A stretch of DNA of 64,000 nt from Sandaracinobacteroides sp039808025 (GCA_039808025.1 JBDHSK010000005.1:151594-215593), one strand, 5' to 3'. Shown: positions 1-9,228, counted from the first letter of the stretch. Program-made: numbers and translations. The notes: a model not told the origin generated them from the letters alone.

Positions 1-406
1 CATTCACGGATTCGACAGTTTCGAAGGGTTGCAGGAAGACTGGAGCGGTGAGGCCCTGCCCAGCGGCTTTTTCAATCAGACTGGAGCGTTGCCGGCGGTG
101 CGCCCCAATGTAAGACTGCACAAGGGCTGGGTGCAGGATACGCTTGCGCCGTTCATGGAAAGCACCAGCGAAAAGCAGGTGGCATTACTGCATATCGATA
201 CGGATACCTATACGCCCGCCCGGTTCACACTTGAAACGGCGATGCCATATCTAAGGCCCGGTTCGATCATCGTCTTTGACGAGCTGATCGGGTACCCCAA
301 CTGGCAGAACCATGAATACAAGGCTCTGAACGAATGTCTCGACAGTAGCCGTTATGAATTCATTGCCTTCACCAGCCGTCAGGCGGCGTTGCGGCTGCTG
401 CACTGA
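1..406 (+). CDS. TylF/macrocin-type O-methyltransferase, C-terminal part (5' truncated by window)
   Basis: The reading frame is already open at the window edge (codons start at base 2) and ends at 406. The visible part begins with IHGFDSFEGL, which resembles the gFDSFeGlp motif of TylF/macrocin O-methyltransferases and relatives. Further on, LLHIDTDTYTPARFTLE and PGSIIVFDEL match the acidic metal/SAM-site strand and the following beta strand of class I SAM-dependent methyltransferases. It would transfer a methyl group from S-adenosylmethionine to a sugar or small-molecule hydroxyl; the substrate cannot be inferred. It converges on gmk, with 54 bp between the stop codons. The N-terminal SAM-binding glycine loop lies outside the window. 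Confidence 0.75.
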   Translation, partial: IHGFDSFEGLQEDWSGEALPSGFFNQTGALPAVRPNVRLHKGWVQDTLAPFMESTSEKQVALLHIDTDTYTPARFTLETAMPYLRPGSIIVFDELIGYPNWQNHEYKALNECLDSSRYEFIAFTSRQAALRLLH

Positions 407-460
407 TCTCGGGGTTCAGCCCGGCTGCGGCTGTGCTTCTGGCCGGGGTGGCCTTGCCGG

Positions 461-1102
461 TTATTCTGGTGCGCGCAACAGCTGGCGCACGAAGCCCGCA
501 AGCCCCAGTTGACGGGGGCGGGCAAGACGGGCGCTGGTGAGAATGGCGCGGATGTCGGCAAGGCACTGGTCGGCATCATCGTTTACCAGCACATGGTCAT
601 ATTCGGCCCAGTGGCTGATCTCATCGGCGGCGCGCGCCATGCGGCCGGCGATCACCGCCTCGCTGTCGGCGCCGCGCGATTGCAGCCGCCGGTGCAGTTC
701 GTCCATCGATGGCGGCAGCAGAAAGATCGACACCAAGTCGCTGCCCGCCTGGGTCTGGCGCAGCTGCTGGGTACCCTGCCAGTCGACATCAAACAGGATA
801 TCGCGGCCTTGCGCCAGCGCTTCCTCGACGGGTGCGCGGGGGGTGCCATAGCGATTGTCGAACACCCGCGCCCACTCCAGCAGGGCGCCGTCGGCGATCA
901 GGCGGTCGAAACCGTCATCGTTGACGAAATGATAATCCTGTCCGTCGATTTCTCCGGGACGCGGCGGGCGGGTGGTGGCTGAAACCGACAGGCGGATGTC
1001 GCTGTCGTCAGCCAGCAGACGCCGCGACATGGTGGTCTTGCCGGCGCCCGATGGCGACGACAGCACGAGCATCAGCCCGCGGCGGGAAGACGTTGGCAGC
1101 AT
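461..1102 (-). CDS. gmk: guanylate kinase
   Basis: Cytosolic enzyme that phosphorylates GMP to GDP with ATP in purine nucleotide salvage and synthesis. The 213-residue product is normal length. The P-loop SSPSGAGKTT lies at residues 15-24. The GMP-binding segment follows (SVSATTRPPRPGEIDGQDYH), and YGTPRAPVEEAL plus DVDWQGTQQL match the family. Met1 at 1102 is used here; Met11 (1072) would still leave the P-loop intact, and neither has a strong Shine-Dalgarno. It is divergent from the TPR gene across 123 bp and convergent with the upstream methyltransferase. Confidence 0.96.
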   Translation of the reverse strand: MLPTSSRRGLMLVLSSPSGAGKTTMSRRLLADDSDIRLSVSATTRPPRPGEIDGQDYHFVNDDGFDRLIADGALLEWARVFDNRYGTPRAPVEEALAQGRDILFDVDWQGTQQLRQTQAGSDLVSIFLLPPSMDELHRRLQSRGADSEAVIAGRMARAADEISHWAEYDHVLVNDDADQCLADIRAILTSARLARPRQLGLAGFVRQLLRAPE

Positions 1103-1225
1103 GCCGCCCGTTAGCGCGCCGCTCGCCGTTTGTCATGATGCCATGCATCATCTGTCGCAACACGCCGCGTTTTCCCGGCAAAGCAGTCGACGCTGGCGGG
1201 CAAGCCGGCTATCATAGGCCCGGAC

Positions 1226-2950
1226 ATGCGCACCCGATTGCTTCCCCTTGCGCTGCTGCTGGCACTTGCCCAGCCAGTCAGCGCCACCATTGCCCCGCCC
1301 GATGATGCCCAGCGCACCTATGTCGAGGGGCGGCTGGCCTTTGCCGACAATGAACTGGGAATAGCTGCCCAGCGCTTTGCCGATGCCATGAAGCTGGCGC
1401 CCGACGATGAGCTGCGACGGCGGGCGATGGACGTGGCACTGCTGCGCGGCGACATGAAAACGGTGGCGCGGCTTGCCAGTGCCATCGACGTGAGTGGCCG
1501 CAGCCCCGGGGAAGCCGCTGCCAATTCGCTGGTGGTGCTGGCCCGCCTTGCCGATGCGGCATCGCGTGGCGACTGGCGGGCGTGGCGGGCGGCTCGTGCC
1601 AATTTTCAGGAACCGGTACGAAGCCCTGAGGTAACCCCGGTGCTGGGGCCATTGCTTGATGCCTATGCCGAAGTAGCGGCCGGACGCGTAGATGCTGCCC
1701 TTGCCCTTGTCGATCCGGCGACGGCCAAAGGGGCGGCGCGTTCCTACTTTACCGAACATCAGGCGCATATTCTGGCGATTGCCGGGCGCTGGCCGCAGGC
1801 GGCACAGGCCTATGGCGACATGATCGCCGCCGAAAGCGCCAACCTGCCGCGACTGCGGATCGCTGCGGCTGCTGCCGCACTCGAGGCCAGCCGCACCGAC
1901 CCGATATGGCGCGACAAGGCGATCACCTGGCTGGGGGGTGGGGCCGCCAACGACCCGCTGCTCTCCGAGGCGCGCGCCCGCCTTGCCGCCAACCCGCAGA
2001 TTGGCGCCCGGCAACTGGGCGGCGTGCCGCTGACCGCCACCGATGGGCTGGCGCAGGCGTTTCTGCGGGTGGCGACCGATCTGGGCCGTGGCGGCGGTGG
2101 TGGCGCAGCGCTGACCTTTGCACGCCTCGCCACCGTTCTTGCCCCCAAGGCCCCGGAAACGTGGCTGGTGACCGGGGAAATCCTGGGGCGGGGCGGCCTG
2201 TATCTGCTGGCGCTTGAGGCGTTCGATCATATCCCGCCCAAGGGTGGCTGGGCGGAAATGGCCCTGCCGCGCCGCGCCGCCATGCTGAAGCAGGATGGTC
2301 GCGCCGATGAAGCGCGGGCGTTGCTTGCTGCCCGCGCCGGTGCCCCGGATGCCCAGACCATCGACTGGGTGCGCCTTGCCGATTTCGCCCGCCAGAGCGA
2401 AAAATATGCCGAAGCCGCCGCTGCCTATGGCAGGGCGATCGCGCTGCTTCCCGAGGCGGCCACCAACGATGCCCGCGCCCAGCTGCACTTCCTGCGCGGG
2501 GCGGCTTATGAACGCAGTGGCAACTGGCAGCAGGCCGAGCCCGACCTGCGCGGCGCCGTGAGCTTTAGCCCCGATAACCCTTTATACCTGAATTATCTGG
2601 GCTATTCGCTGCTGGACCGTGGTGGAAAAACCGATGAGGCCGCTGAATTCATTGCCCGCGCCTACCAGAAGGAGCCGGAAAACGGCGCCATCATCGATTC
2701 GATGGGCTGGCTGGAGTTCCGACGCGGCAATTATGCCGAGGCGGCACGTCTGCTGGAACTGGCCTATGCTGCCGAGCCCGCCGACCCGACGGTTGCCGAT
2801 CATCTGGGGGATGCCCTGTGGCACGCCGGCCGCCGTATCGAGGCGCGCTTTGCCTGGCGAAACGCCAGCGCGCTAAGCCCGGAACCGGAGCTGGCCGCCC
2901 GCTTGCAACGCAAACTGGAATTCGGCCTCGAGCGCACCGCCGCCCGATGA
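1226..2950 (+). CDS. secreted tetratricopeptide-repeat protein
   Basis: 574 residues beginning with a clear signal peptide (MRTRLLPLALLLALAQPVSA), so it is probably periplasmic or outer-membrane associated. The C-terminal half carries consecutive TPR helices, for example YAEAAAAYGRAIALLPEA, GNWQQAEPDLRGAVSFSPDN and GNYAEAARLLELAYAAEPAD, typical of a protein-protein interaction scaffold. Its stop overlaps the ispE start in ATGA, so the two are translationally coupled. A TPR gene directly before ispE is, to my recollection, a common alphaproteobacterial arrangement, but no enzymatic role can be read from the sequence. Confidence 0.85.
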   Translation: MRTRLLPLALLLALAQPVSATIAPPDDAQRTYVEGRLAFADNELGIAAQRFADAMKLAPDDELRRRAMDVALLRGDMKTVARLASAIDVSGRSPGEAAANSLVVLARLADAASRGDWRAWRAARANFQEPVRSPEVTPVLGPLLDAYAEVAAGRVDAALALVDPATAKGAARSYFTEHQAHILAIAGRWPQAAQAYGDMIAAESANLPRLRIAAAAAALEASRTDPIWRDKAITWLGGGAANDPLLSEARARLAANPQIGARQLGGVPLTATDGLAQAFLRVATDLGRGGGGGAALTFARLATVLAPKAPETWLVTGEILGRGGLYLLALEAFDHIPPKGGWAEMALPRRAAMLKQDGRADEARALLAARAGAPDAQTIDWVRLADFARQSEKYAEAAAAYGRAIALLPEAATNDARAQLHFLRGAAYERSGNWQQAEPDLRGAVSFSPDNPLYLNYLGYSLLDRGGKTDEAAEFIARAYQKEPENGAIIDSMGWLEFRRGNYAEAARLLELAYAAEPADPTVADHLGDALWHAGRRIEARFAWRNASALSPEPELAARLQRKLEFGLERTAAR

Positions 2951-3759
2951 GTGACGCCCCATTTTGTGAAGTGGCGCCAGCCAAGATCAACCTGGCGCTG
3001 CATGTGCGTGGCCGCATGGCAGACGGCTACCATGCCCTTGAAACCCTGTTTGCCTTTACGGCCTTTGGCGACCGGGTAGAGGCAGCCCCGGCCACCGACT
3101 GGGCGCTGGAGGTGGTGGGCGGTTCTGCCCATGCCCTCGGCCCGGCTGATGAAAATCTGGTGCTGCGGGCGGCCCGTGCCTTCCGTGAAACCACGGCGAC
3201 CCCTGCGCGCTACCGGCTGCGACTGCACAAGCACATACCGGTGGCGGCTGGCCTGGGCGGCGGCAGCGCCGATGCCGCCGCCACCTTGCGGCTGCTGAAC
3301 CGGCTGGCCGGCCATCCGCTGGATCAGGCCGGGTTGCTGGCGATTGCCGCTGCCCTTGGTGCCGATGTTCCGGCCTGCCTCGTCAGCCGCACCATGTTCG
3401 GAAGAGGCCGCGGAGATCAGTTGCTGCCGGTTTCCGGGCCTGGTGGGGTGCCGGTGCTGCTGGTGAACCCGCGCTGCCCGCTGGCGACAGCTGCCGTCTT
3501 TGCCGGCTGGGATGGCGTTGACCATGGCCCTCTCGACCCGGCCAACTGGCGCCACGGCCGCAACGATCTGACCGCAAGCGCCACCGCTTTGCAGCCGGTG
3601 ATTGCCGAGGTGCTGGACTGGTTGCGGCGGCTTCCCGGCGCCAGCCATGTGCGGATGTCTGGGTCGGGCGCTACCTGTCTAGCCCTGTTCGAGGGGGCGG
3701 CGGTTCCGGCCATGTCACCGCCGGATGGCTGGTGGAACGTATCAACCGTTCTTCTTTAG
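2947..3759 (+). CDS. ispE: 4-diphosphocytidyl-2-C-methyl-D-erythritol kinase
   Basis: GHMP-superfamily kinase of the MEP isoprenoid pathway; it phosphorylates CDP-ME at the 2-hydroxyl using ATP. The product is 270 residues, starting MSDAPFCEVAPAKINLALHV, where PAKINL is the conserved first strand. The ATP-binding glycine loop PVAAGLGGGSADAAA is at residues 98-112, and the C-terminal motif SHVRMSGSGATCLALF is present. The ATG at 2947 lies in an ATGA overlap with the upstream stop; longer in-frame starts would read back into the TPR gene. The last 18 bp overlap the 3' end of the exporter gene on the other strand. A second MEP-pathway gene, ispG, sits at 13,950-15,095. Confidence 0.95.
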   Translation: MSDAPFCEVAPAKINLALHVRGRMADGYHALETLFAFTAFGDRVEAAPATDWALEVVGGSAHALGPADENLVLRAARAFRETTATPARYRLRLHKHIPVAAGLGGGSADAAATLRLLNRLAGHPLDQAGLLAIAAALGADVPACLVSRTMFGRGRGDQLLPVSGPGGVPVLLVNPRCPLATAAVFAGWDGVDHGPLDPANWRHGRNDLTASATALQPVIAEVLDWLRRLPGASHVRMSGSGATCLALFEGAAVPAMSPPDGWWNVSTVLL

Positions 3760-4851
3760 TGGTTGTGCCGCGCTTGCCTCATCGCCGGGGTAGCGCACCA
3801 GCTCGCGCACCAGCGCTACAGCAACCATGGTGAGCGGCGCGGCAAGAATCACCCCCATTGGCCCCATGATGATCCCGAACGCGAACAGCGAGAAGATGGT
3901 GAGCGCCGGTGGCAGTTCGGCGACCTGGCTCTGGATCAGCGGGGTGACGACATTGCCCTGAATCTGCTGGACGGCGACGAGGGCGATGATCGTCCAGATG
4001 CCGGTCTCGGTGCTTTGGGCAAAACCGAGGATGACGGCGGGAATGGCAACCATGATGGTGCCCAGATAGGGAACGAATTCGCAGATGCCGGCAATGATGC
4101 CGAGCGCCGGGGCCGCGGGAATGCCGATGATCGACAGGGTGATGCCGGTGAAGACGCCGATGAACAGCATCGACAGCCCCTGCGCTTTCAGCCACGCCGA
4201 CAGCGATTCGGCCACGGTGTTGGCAATCGTCTTTGCCCGCTGGCGTTTCTCGGGGGGGAGCAGTCGCAACACCCCCATGCCGTAAAGGCGCGGCTGGGCC
4301 GCCAGGTAAACGCCGGCCACCACGATCACCACCAGCGCGGTGATGGCGGTGCCCAGACCGCCGATGAAGCTCTGGATGAAGGCGATGATCCGCGAACCTT
4401 CTGGCATCAAGGTGGTGCCGCGTTGCAGGATTTCGCGGCCGAGACTGGTGGTGTGCAGCCAAAGCTGCACATCAGCGATGGCCTTGGGGAGCTGTTCGCC
4501 CAGAATGGCGAACTGGGTGGCCATCATGGTGCCGAAAATGCCGAACGACGCCACCAGGAACCCCAGCGGCAGCACCACCGCCAGCAGCAGCGCCAGCGCA
4601 AAGGGCAGCTTCAGGCGCCGCTCCAGCAACAGGGTGAACTTGTAGAAGATGAAAGCCACCAGCGCCGAGGCCGCCAGCAACAGGATGAGATCGGTGAGCT
4701 TCCACAGGATGACGGCGGAGCCGGCACCGGCCGCAACCACCAGCGTGCGGCGGAACAGGGCGCTGTCCGAGAGCGGGGTAGAGGCCGGTTCGGGCGGCTG
4801 CCCGACGGATTGTGTCTGTTCGTCGCGCACCGCCATCCCCTTGCCCCCCAT
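3742..4851 (-). CDS. AI-2E family transporter (PerM/TqsA-like permease)
   Basis: Inner-membrane protein of 369 residues with about eight hydrophobic segments: a pair at roughly residues 30-70 and 75-110, then a cluster from about 165 to the end. The family includes TqsA (autoinducer-2 export) and Na+/H+ antiporter-like members, so the substrate is uncertain. Conserved C-terminal features are ICEFVPYLGTIMVAIPAVIL, QIQGNVVTPLIQSQV and GPMGVILAAPLTMV. Start choice is between Met1 (4851) and Met6 (4836). The stop codon lies inside the 3' end of ispE, an 18 bp antiparallel overlap. It is 53 bp downstream of argG on the same strand. Confidence 0.88.
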   Translation of the reverse strand: MGGKGMAVRDEQTQSVGQPPEPASTPLSDSALFRRTLVVAAGAGSAVILWKLTDLILLLAASALVAFIFYKFTLLLERRLKLPFALALLLAVVLPLGFLVASFGIFGTMMATQFAILGEQLPKAIADVQLWLHTTSLGREILQRGTTLMPEGSRIIAFIQSFIGGLGTAITALVVIVVAGVYLAAQPRLYGMGVLRLLPPEKRQRAKTIANTVAESLSAWLKAQGLSMLFIGVFTGITLSIIGIPAAPALGIIAGICEFVPYLGTIMVAIPAVILGFAQSTETGIWTIIALVAVQQIQGNVVTPLIQSQVAELPPALTIFSLFAFGIIMGPMGVILAAPLTMVAVALVRELVRYPGDEASAAQPLKKNG

Positions 4852-4904
4852 GCGATCGGCTGCTGCCCTGTTGTGGCATTGCCGCCCGGTGTCTGCAACT
4901 GTCC

Positions 4905-6122
4905 TCAGGCGCGGCGGTCGCGTTGCCCCAGCAGCCTGAGGCGCAGGGCATTCAGGCGGATGAAGCCCTTGGCGTCACGCTGATCATAGGCGCCGGCGTC
5001 GTCTTCGAAGGTGACGATCTGCGGGCTGTAGAGACTGTAGGGCGACTTGCGGCCCACGACGTTGACGCTGCCCTTGTAAAGCTTGAGGCGGACCGTGCCC
5101 GTAACCTTTTCCTGGCTGTGGTCGATGGCCGCCTGCAGCATCTCGCGCTCGGGGGCGAACCAGAAGCCGTTATAGACCAGCTCGGCATAGCGCGGCATCA
5201 GTTCGTCTTTCAGGTGCATGGCGCCACGATCAAGGGTGATCGACTCGATGCCGCGGTGCGCCGCCAGCCAGATGGTGCCGCCCGGCGTTTCGTACATGCC
5301 GCGCGACTTCATGCCGACGAAGCGGTTTTCCACCAGGTCGAGCCGGCCGATGCCATGAAGCTTGCCAAGATCATTGAGCTTTTTCAGCAGGCTGGCGGGC
5401 GACAGCGCCTCACCGTCAATGGCTACCGGGTCTCCGCGTTCGAAATCGATGGTGATATATTGCGGGGTATCGGGTGCGGTTTCGGGGTTGTCGGTGCGCG
5501 AATACACATAATCCGGCACTTCTTCCCACGGATCTTCCAGCACCTTGCCTTCCGACGAGGTGTGCAGGAGGTTGGCATCGGTTGAAAACGGGCTTTCGCC
5601 GCGCTTGTCGCGCGGGATCGGGATCTGGTGCGCTTCGGCAAAGGCGATCAGCGCCTCGCGGCTGGTCAGGTCCCATTCGCGCCATGGTGCAATGATGCGG
5701 ATATCGGGGTTCAAGGCGTAATAACCCAGCTCGAAGCGCACCTGATCATTGCCCTTGCCTGTCGCGCCATGGGCCACGGCATCAGCGCCAACCTGGCGGG
5801 CGATTTCGATCTGCCGCCTGGCGATCAGCGGCCGGGCGATCGAGGTGCCCAGCAGATATTGCCCTTCGTACAGGGCGTTGGCGCGCATCATCGGTGCCAC
5901 ATAATCGCGCACGAATTCCTCGCGCAGATCGTCGATGAAGATTTCCTTCACACCCATCAGCTGGGCCTTGTGGCGCGCCGGCTCCAGCTCTTCGCCCTGG
6001 CCAAGATCGGCAGTGAAGGTCACCACCTCGCAATTATAGGTGGTTTGCAGCCACTTGAGGATGACGGAGGTGTCGAGGCCGCCGGAAAAGGCGAGGACGA
6101 CTTTGCGGACGATATCGGTCAT
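4905..6122 (-). CDS. argG: argininosuccinate synthase
   Basis: Joins citrulline and aspartate with ATP to give argininosuccinate, the penultimate step of arginine synthesis. The 405-residue product begins MTDIVRKVVLAFSGGLDTS, with the PP-loop SGGLDTS at residues 13-19. Other conserved blocks are FTADLGQGEE, YLLGTSIARPLIA, AHGATGKGNDQVRFE and NRFVGMKSRGMYETPGG. The frame is open for 30 further codons upstream, but those residues have no family counterpart, so the ATG at 6122 is preferred. It is divergent from the penicillin-binding protein gene across 148 bp. Confidence 0.97.
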   Translation of the reverse strand: MTDIVRKVVLAFSGGLDTSVILKWLQTTYNCEVVTFTADLGQGEELEPARHKAQLMGVKEIFIDDLREEFVRDYVAPMMRANALYEGQYLLGTSIARPLIARRQIEIARQVGADAVAHGATGKGNDQVRFELGYYALNPDIRIIAPWREWDLTSREALIAFAEAHQIPIPRDKRGESPFSTDANLLHTSSEGKVLEDPWEEVPDYVYSRTDNPETAPDTPQYITIDFERGDPVAIDGEALSPASLLKKLNDLGKLHGIGRLDLVENRFVGMKSRGMYETPGGTIWLAAHRGIESITLDRGAMHLKDELMPRYAELVYNGFWFAPEREMLQAAIDHSQEKVTGTVRLKLYKGSVNVVGRKSPYSLYSPQIVTFEDDAGAYDQRDAKGFIRLNALRLRLLGQRDRRA

Positions 6123-6270
6123 GGCGGGGTGCTTTCTGGTTGTGCAATCAGTGTCGCGGAGCGGGGTGCCCGGGTTCGCCGGTGGCATAATGCCCACCGC
6201 TCGCGGGTGCAATCACTCTCGCAGGGGCGCTTGTGACAGTTCCCGGCTTCGCGTATGAGGCGTTCACCCG

Positions 6271-8319
6271 ATGCACGCCCCTTCCAAACGTAAACGGCCG
6301 CCCCGACGGCGCTCGCTGTTGCGACGGCTCAGCATGGCGCTGCTGTGGTGGGGCCTTGGCCTGGTGGCGGTGGTGGCCGTGGGCGTGGCGCTGGCAGTGG
6401 CGCTCAGGATGTCGAGTCTTCCAAGCTATCAGGAACTGCGCAAGAGCCCGCAGGGGCAATCGGTGGTGATTCGTGCGGCTGATGGCACCGAGCTGGTAAC
6501 CGTCGGCCCCAGCTATGGCGACTGGCTGAATTACGACGAGATTCCGCCTGCCATGATCGAGGCGATGAAGGCGGTGGAAGACCGCCGCTTCGACTGGCAC
6601 ATCGGCGTCGACCCTATCGGCATCGCCCGCTCGCTGGTGGTGAATGCCCGCGCCGGCCACACGGTGCAGGGTGCTTCCACCATCACCCAGCAACTGGCAC
6701 GCAACCTGTTCCTGACCGCCAACCGCGATTATACCCGCAAGATCAACGAACAGATCTACGCGCTGGCACTGGAACGGCGCTTTAGCAAGCAGCAGATCCT
6801 CGAGCTGTATCTGAACCGGGTGTATTTCGGTGGCGGCGCCTATGGCATCGATGCTGCCGCCCGCAGATTCTACGGCCACTCCGCCCGCACCCTCAGCCTG
6901 CCCGAGGCAGCGATCATCGCCGGTCTGGTGAAGGCGCCCAGCCGCTATGCCCCGACAGCCGACCCGGAGCGCGCCCGCACCCGGGCGCGTACCGTGCTGC
7001 TGACGATGGCGGATTCCGGGGCCATCAGCACTGCCGACGCCCGCAATGCTGATGTTGCGGGCGTGCGGTTCGTCGTCAACCGCGATCGTGGCGATGTTCG
7101 CTATTTTACCGACTGGGTGCTCGACCAGCTCGAGACCCTGACCGACGAATCGACGGCGCCGCTGGTGGTCACCACCAGTCTGAACCCCCGCCATCAGCGC
7201 GCCGCCGAACAGGCCGTGCATGCCCAGCCGCTGGCCGGCACTCAGGCGGCCATTGTCGCCATGCAACCCGATGGGGCGGTGACGGCGATGGTTGGCGGCC
7301 GCGATTATGCCACCAGCATCTATAACCGGGCGGTGACGGCGCGGCGCCAACCGGGGTCGGCATGGAAATTGTTCGATTATCTGGTGGCCCTTGAAAACGG
7401 AATGACCCCGGATTCGACGGTGACGGATGGCCCGGTCACCATCGGCAACTGGAGTCCGCGCAATTCCAATGGCCGTTATCTTGGAACCCTGACCCTGCGG
7501 CAGGCGTTTGCGTTGTCGGTCAACACGGTGGCGGTGAAGCTTGCCCAGCAGTTCGGCTTTGATTCCGTTGCCGGCATGGCGCGGCGGTTCGGAATCACCA
7601 CCCCCATCGACAGTCGGCCCGCCATGGCGCTTGGCACTTCCGACGTGCGACTGATCGAGCTGACGGCAGCCTACGCCGCTGTGGCGGCCGATGGCATAGA
7701 GGTGCGGCCCTGGGCCATTCAGTCGGTCACCACGTCTGACGGGCAGGTTCTGTATAACCGCACGCCAGACACCCGGCGGGTGCTGGTTGCCCCCTTTGTC
7801 GCCCAGCATATGCGCAACCTGCTGCGGGCTGCAGTCGAGTCCGGCACCGGGAAAGCAGCGCAGATCGGCCGGCCGCTGGCCGGCAAGACCGGCACCACCA
7901 GTTCCAACAAGGATGGCTGGTTCATCGGCTTTACCCCGGAACTGGTGGCCGGGGTGTGGATGGGCCGCGACGATGCGCGGGCCGTGCCGGGCCTTGCCGG
8001 CGGGCAGGCACCCGCCCGGGTGTTCAAGGCTTTCATGAACGTGGCCATGGAGGGAGTGATTCCAACCGACCTCGAGGACAAGGTCGAACCGCCCGAGGGC
8101 TACACCACCACCGAACCGGATCAGGAAGCCTATGGCATGACTCCGGGAAGTGAATTGTTCGGGCCACCGGTTAGCGCGCCACCCGACCCCGGCCAGCTTG
8201 ACCCCAGCCTGCGCAGTCCACCGCCGCCCCCGGAAACACCCGCCGCGAGCGCCGAGCCGCTGACTGATGCTTGGCTTGAAAAGGCGACCTCGGGCAATGC
8301 CCCTGCACCCCAGCCCTGA
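6271..8319 (+). CDS. class A penicillin-binding protein (bifunctional transglycosylase/transpeptidase)
   Basis: Polymerises lipid II into glycan strands and cross-links the peptides in the periplasm. 682 residues: a basic N-terminus, one membrane anchor at about 22-46, a GT51 transglycosylase domain with the catalytic glutamate in EDRRFDWH (E103) and the GASTITQQLARN block (134-145), then a transpeptidase domain with active serine in SAWK (S363), SVN (416-418) and KTGT (539-542). The C-terminal 70 residues are proline-rich and low complexity. No OB-fold insertion of the E. coli PBP1a size is evident between the domains, so it is closer to a compact PBP1-type enzyme. A GC-rich inverted repeat (8306-8333) straddles the stop codon. 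Confidence 0.95.
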   Translation: MHAPSKRKRPPRRRSLLRRLSMALLWWGLGLVAVVAVGVALAVALRMSSLPSYQELRKSPQGQSVVIRAADGTELVTVGPSYGDWLNYDEIPPAMIEAMKAVEDRRFDWHIGVDPIGIARSLVVNARAGHTVQGASTITQQLARNLFLTANRDYTRKINEQIYALALERRFSKQQILELYLNRVYFGGGAYGIDAAARRFYGHSARTLSLPEAAIIAGLVKAPSRYAPTADPERARTRARTVLLTMADSGAISTADARNADVAGVRFVVNRDRGDVRYFTDWVLDQLETLTDESTAPLVVTTSLNPRHQRAAEQAVHAQPLAGTQAAIVAMQPDGAVTAMVGGRDYATSIYNRAVTARRQPGSAWKLFDYLVALENGMTPDSTVTDGPVTIGNWSPRNSNGRYLGTLTLRQAFALSVNTVAVKLAQQFGFDSVAGMARRFGITTPIDSRPAMALGTSDVRLIELTAAYAAVAADGIEVRPWAIQSVTTSDGQVLYNRTPDTRRVLVAPFVAQHMRNLLRAAVESGTGKAAQIGRPLAGKTGTTSSNKDGWFIGFTPELVAGVWMGRDDARAVPGLAGGQAPARVFKAFMNVAMEGVIPTDLEDKVEPPEGYTTTEPDQEAYGMTPGSELFGPPVSAPPDPGQLDPSLRSPPPPPETPAASAEPLTDAWLEKATSGNAPAPQP

Positions 8320-8625
8320 GACGGCCTGGGGTGTGATGTTAATGCCGCAGGTGCCTGCCCATCGTCGGGCGAGCGTGCCTCAGGTATGTTCTGCGGTTGC
8401 AACGGCCCTGCGGCTGCGGCATGGGCGGTTTGCTGAATATTGGTTCATCGGCTGGCGAATCAGCCAGCCGGCACCAGCTGACCGGCTGCCCGGGAGGGGC
8501 GGATATGCTGGTTTGTGCATGTGTTCGATCATAGGGGAGGAGGGGGCGAGCCACTGGCTCGCCCCCCCATGTCTTGATCGAACAGATGTCGATCGAGAAT
8601 TGCAGTAACTGCCTGGTAGCAGGCG
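8320..8625. other. intergenic region between converging genes
   Basis: 306 bp without a convincing gene. It contains the right arm of the inverted repeat CACCCCAG/CTGGGGTG (8306-8313 and 8326-8333) at the end of the penicillin-binding protein gene, and the strong perfect hairpin annotated at 8542-8566. Nothing else was recognised; short open frames here have no family features. Confidence 0.6.
8542..8566. terminator. probable bidirectional terminator hairpin
   Basis: A perfect 11 bp stem, GGGGGCGAGCC (8542-8552) and GGCTCGCCCCC (8556-8566), closes a three-base loop ACT. It lies between two converging genes, the usual place for a shared terminator. Neither flank has a long T-run, so it is a strong hairpin but not a classical intrinsic terminator. 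Confidence 0.6.
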
Positions 8626-8901
8626 TCAGCGCAGCTTGGCGACCTCGCGCTTGGTGAGTGTGGTCGAGACGGTGCCATTGTCGGCCACGACCAGCTTGTC
8701 GGCGGGAACGGTGACGAAGCGGCCATCGAAGATGATGCGCACCGAGCCGTCGTCGAGGACGCGATCGATGCGGCCGAGGCGCAGATCGCCGGCGTCACGC
8801 AGCGTGGCACCTGCCTTGACACCCGGGGTTTCGGCAGTGACGGCGCCAGCCATCAGCGGAGTGGCGAGAGCCAGCAGGGCAGCAGCAGTGAGAGCCTTCA
8901 T
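8626..8901 (-). CDS. small periplasmic protein of unknown function
   Basis: 91 residues starting MKALTAAALLALATPLMAGA, a clear signal peptide, followed by a short basic/acidic domain rich in beta-like segments (SVRIIFDGRFVTVPADKLVV). The length and pattern recall small secreted PRC-barrel-like or SH3-like domains, but I do not recognise the family. Two ATGs compete. The one at 8907 has AAAGG only one base upstream, while the one at 8901 has it seven bases upstream, so 8901 is chosen. A good sigma-70-like promoter lies at 8959-8986, so it is probably a single-gene unit. Confidence 0.75.
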   Translation of the reverse strand: MKALTAAALLALATPLMAGAVTAETPGVKAGATLRDAGDLRLGRIDRVLDDGSVRIIFDGRFVTVPADKLVVADNGTVSTTLTKREVAKLR

Positions 8902-8907
8902 GGTCAT

Positions 8908-9228
8908 ACCTTTATCCTTGTCGGCAAACCGGACCGACTATCCGGAGCGATGGCTTGCAGAATAGGTAATCATACCGGGCTGTCAAGTTTAAGTTCGCAA
9001 GTGCAACATCAAATCTTGCCGGTCAGGCCGCCCCACACGGTCGTCCTCAAAGACGAACAGCATAAAATTAATTATAGAATCAGATGGTTGGCCTATATGG
9101 GTCGCCAAGGCCGGTACATTATGTCGCACGACGACATCCATGCATTTTATGCATGGATAGCGATCAATTTCTGCATATCATTGTGCGTCTCGGCCGTCCG
9201 GCCGGCCAAAACTGCTGGCGCTGGCTGA
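8908..9228. other. intergenic region with promoter and palindrome
   Basis: 321 bp, visibly more AT-rich than the flanking genes. It carries the promoter of the small periplasmic gene (8959-8986) and a perfect 8 bp inverted repeat CCATGCAT-TTT-ATGCATGG at 9138-9156, followed by an AT-rich tail. The palindrome could be an operator or the terminator of the DUF4167 gene, whose stop is at 9229. No RNA gene was recognised. Confidence 0.55.
8959..8986 (-). promoter_or_regulatory. sigma-70-like promoter of the small periplasmic gene
   Basis: Reading the minus strand, a consensus -35 TTGACA (8986-8981) is followed by a 16 bp spacer and a -10 TATTCT (8964-8959). The start codon at 8901 lies about 50 bp further on, which leaves room for a normal leader with AAAGG seven bases before the ATG. 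Confidence 0.55.

Noticed and set aside
1148..2488. A 446-codon minus-strand open frame
   Set aside because: Shadow of the TPR gene; the plus strand has the signal peptide and repeats.
6148..7809. A 553-codon open frame on the minus strand
   Set aside because: It lies opposite the penicillin-binding protein gene, has no family motifs, and its composition is that of an antisense shadow of GC-rich coding sequence.
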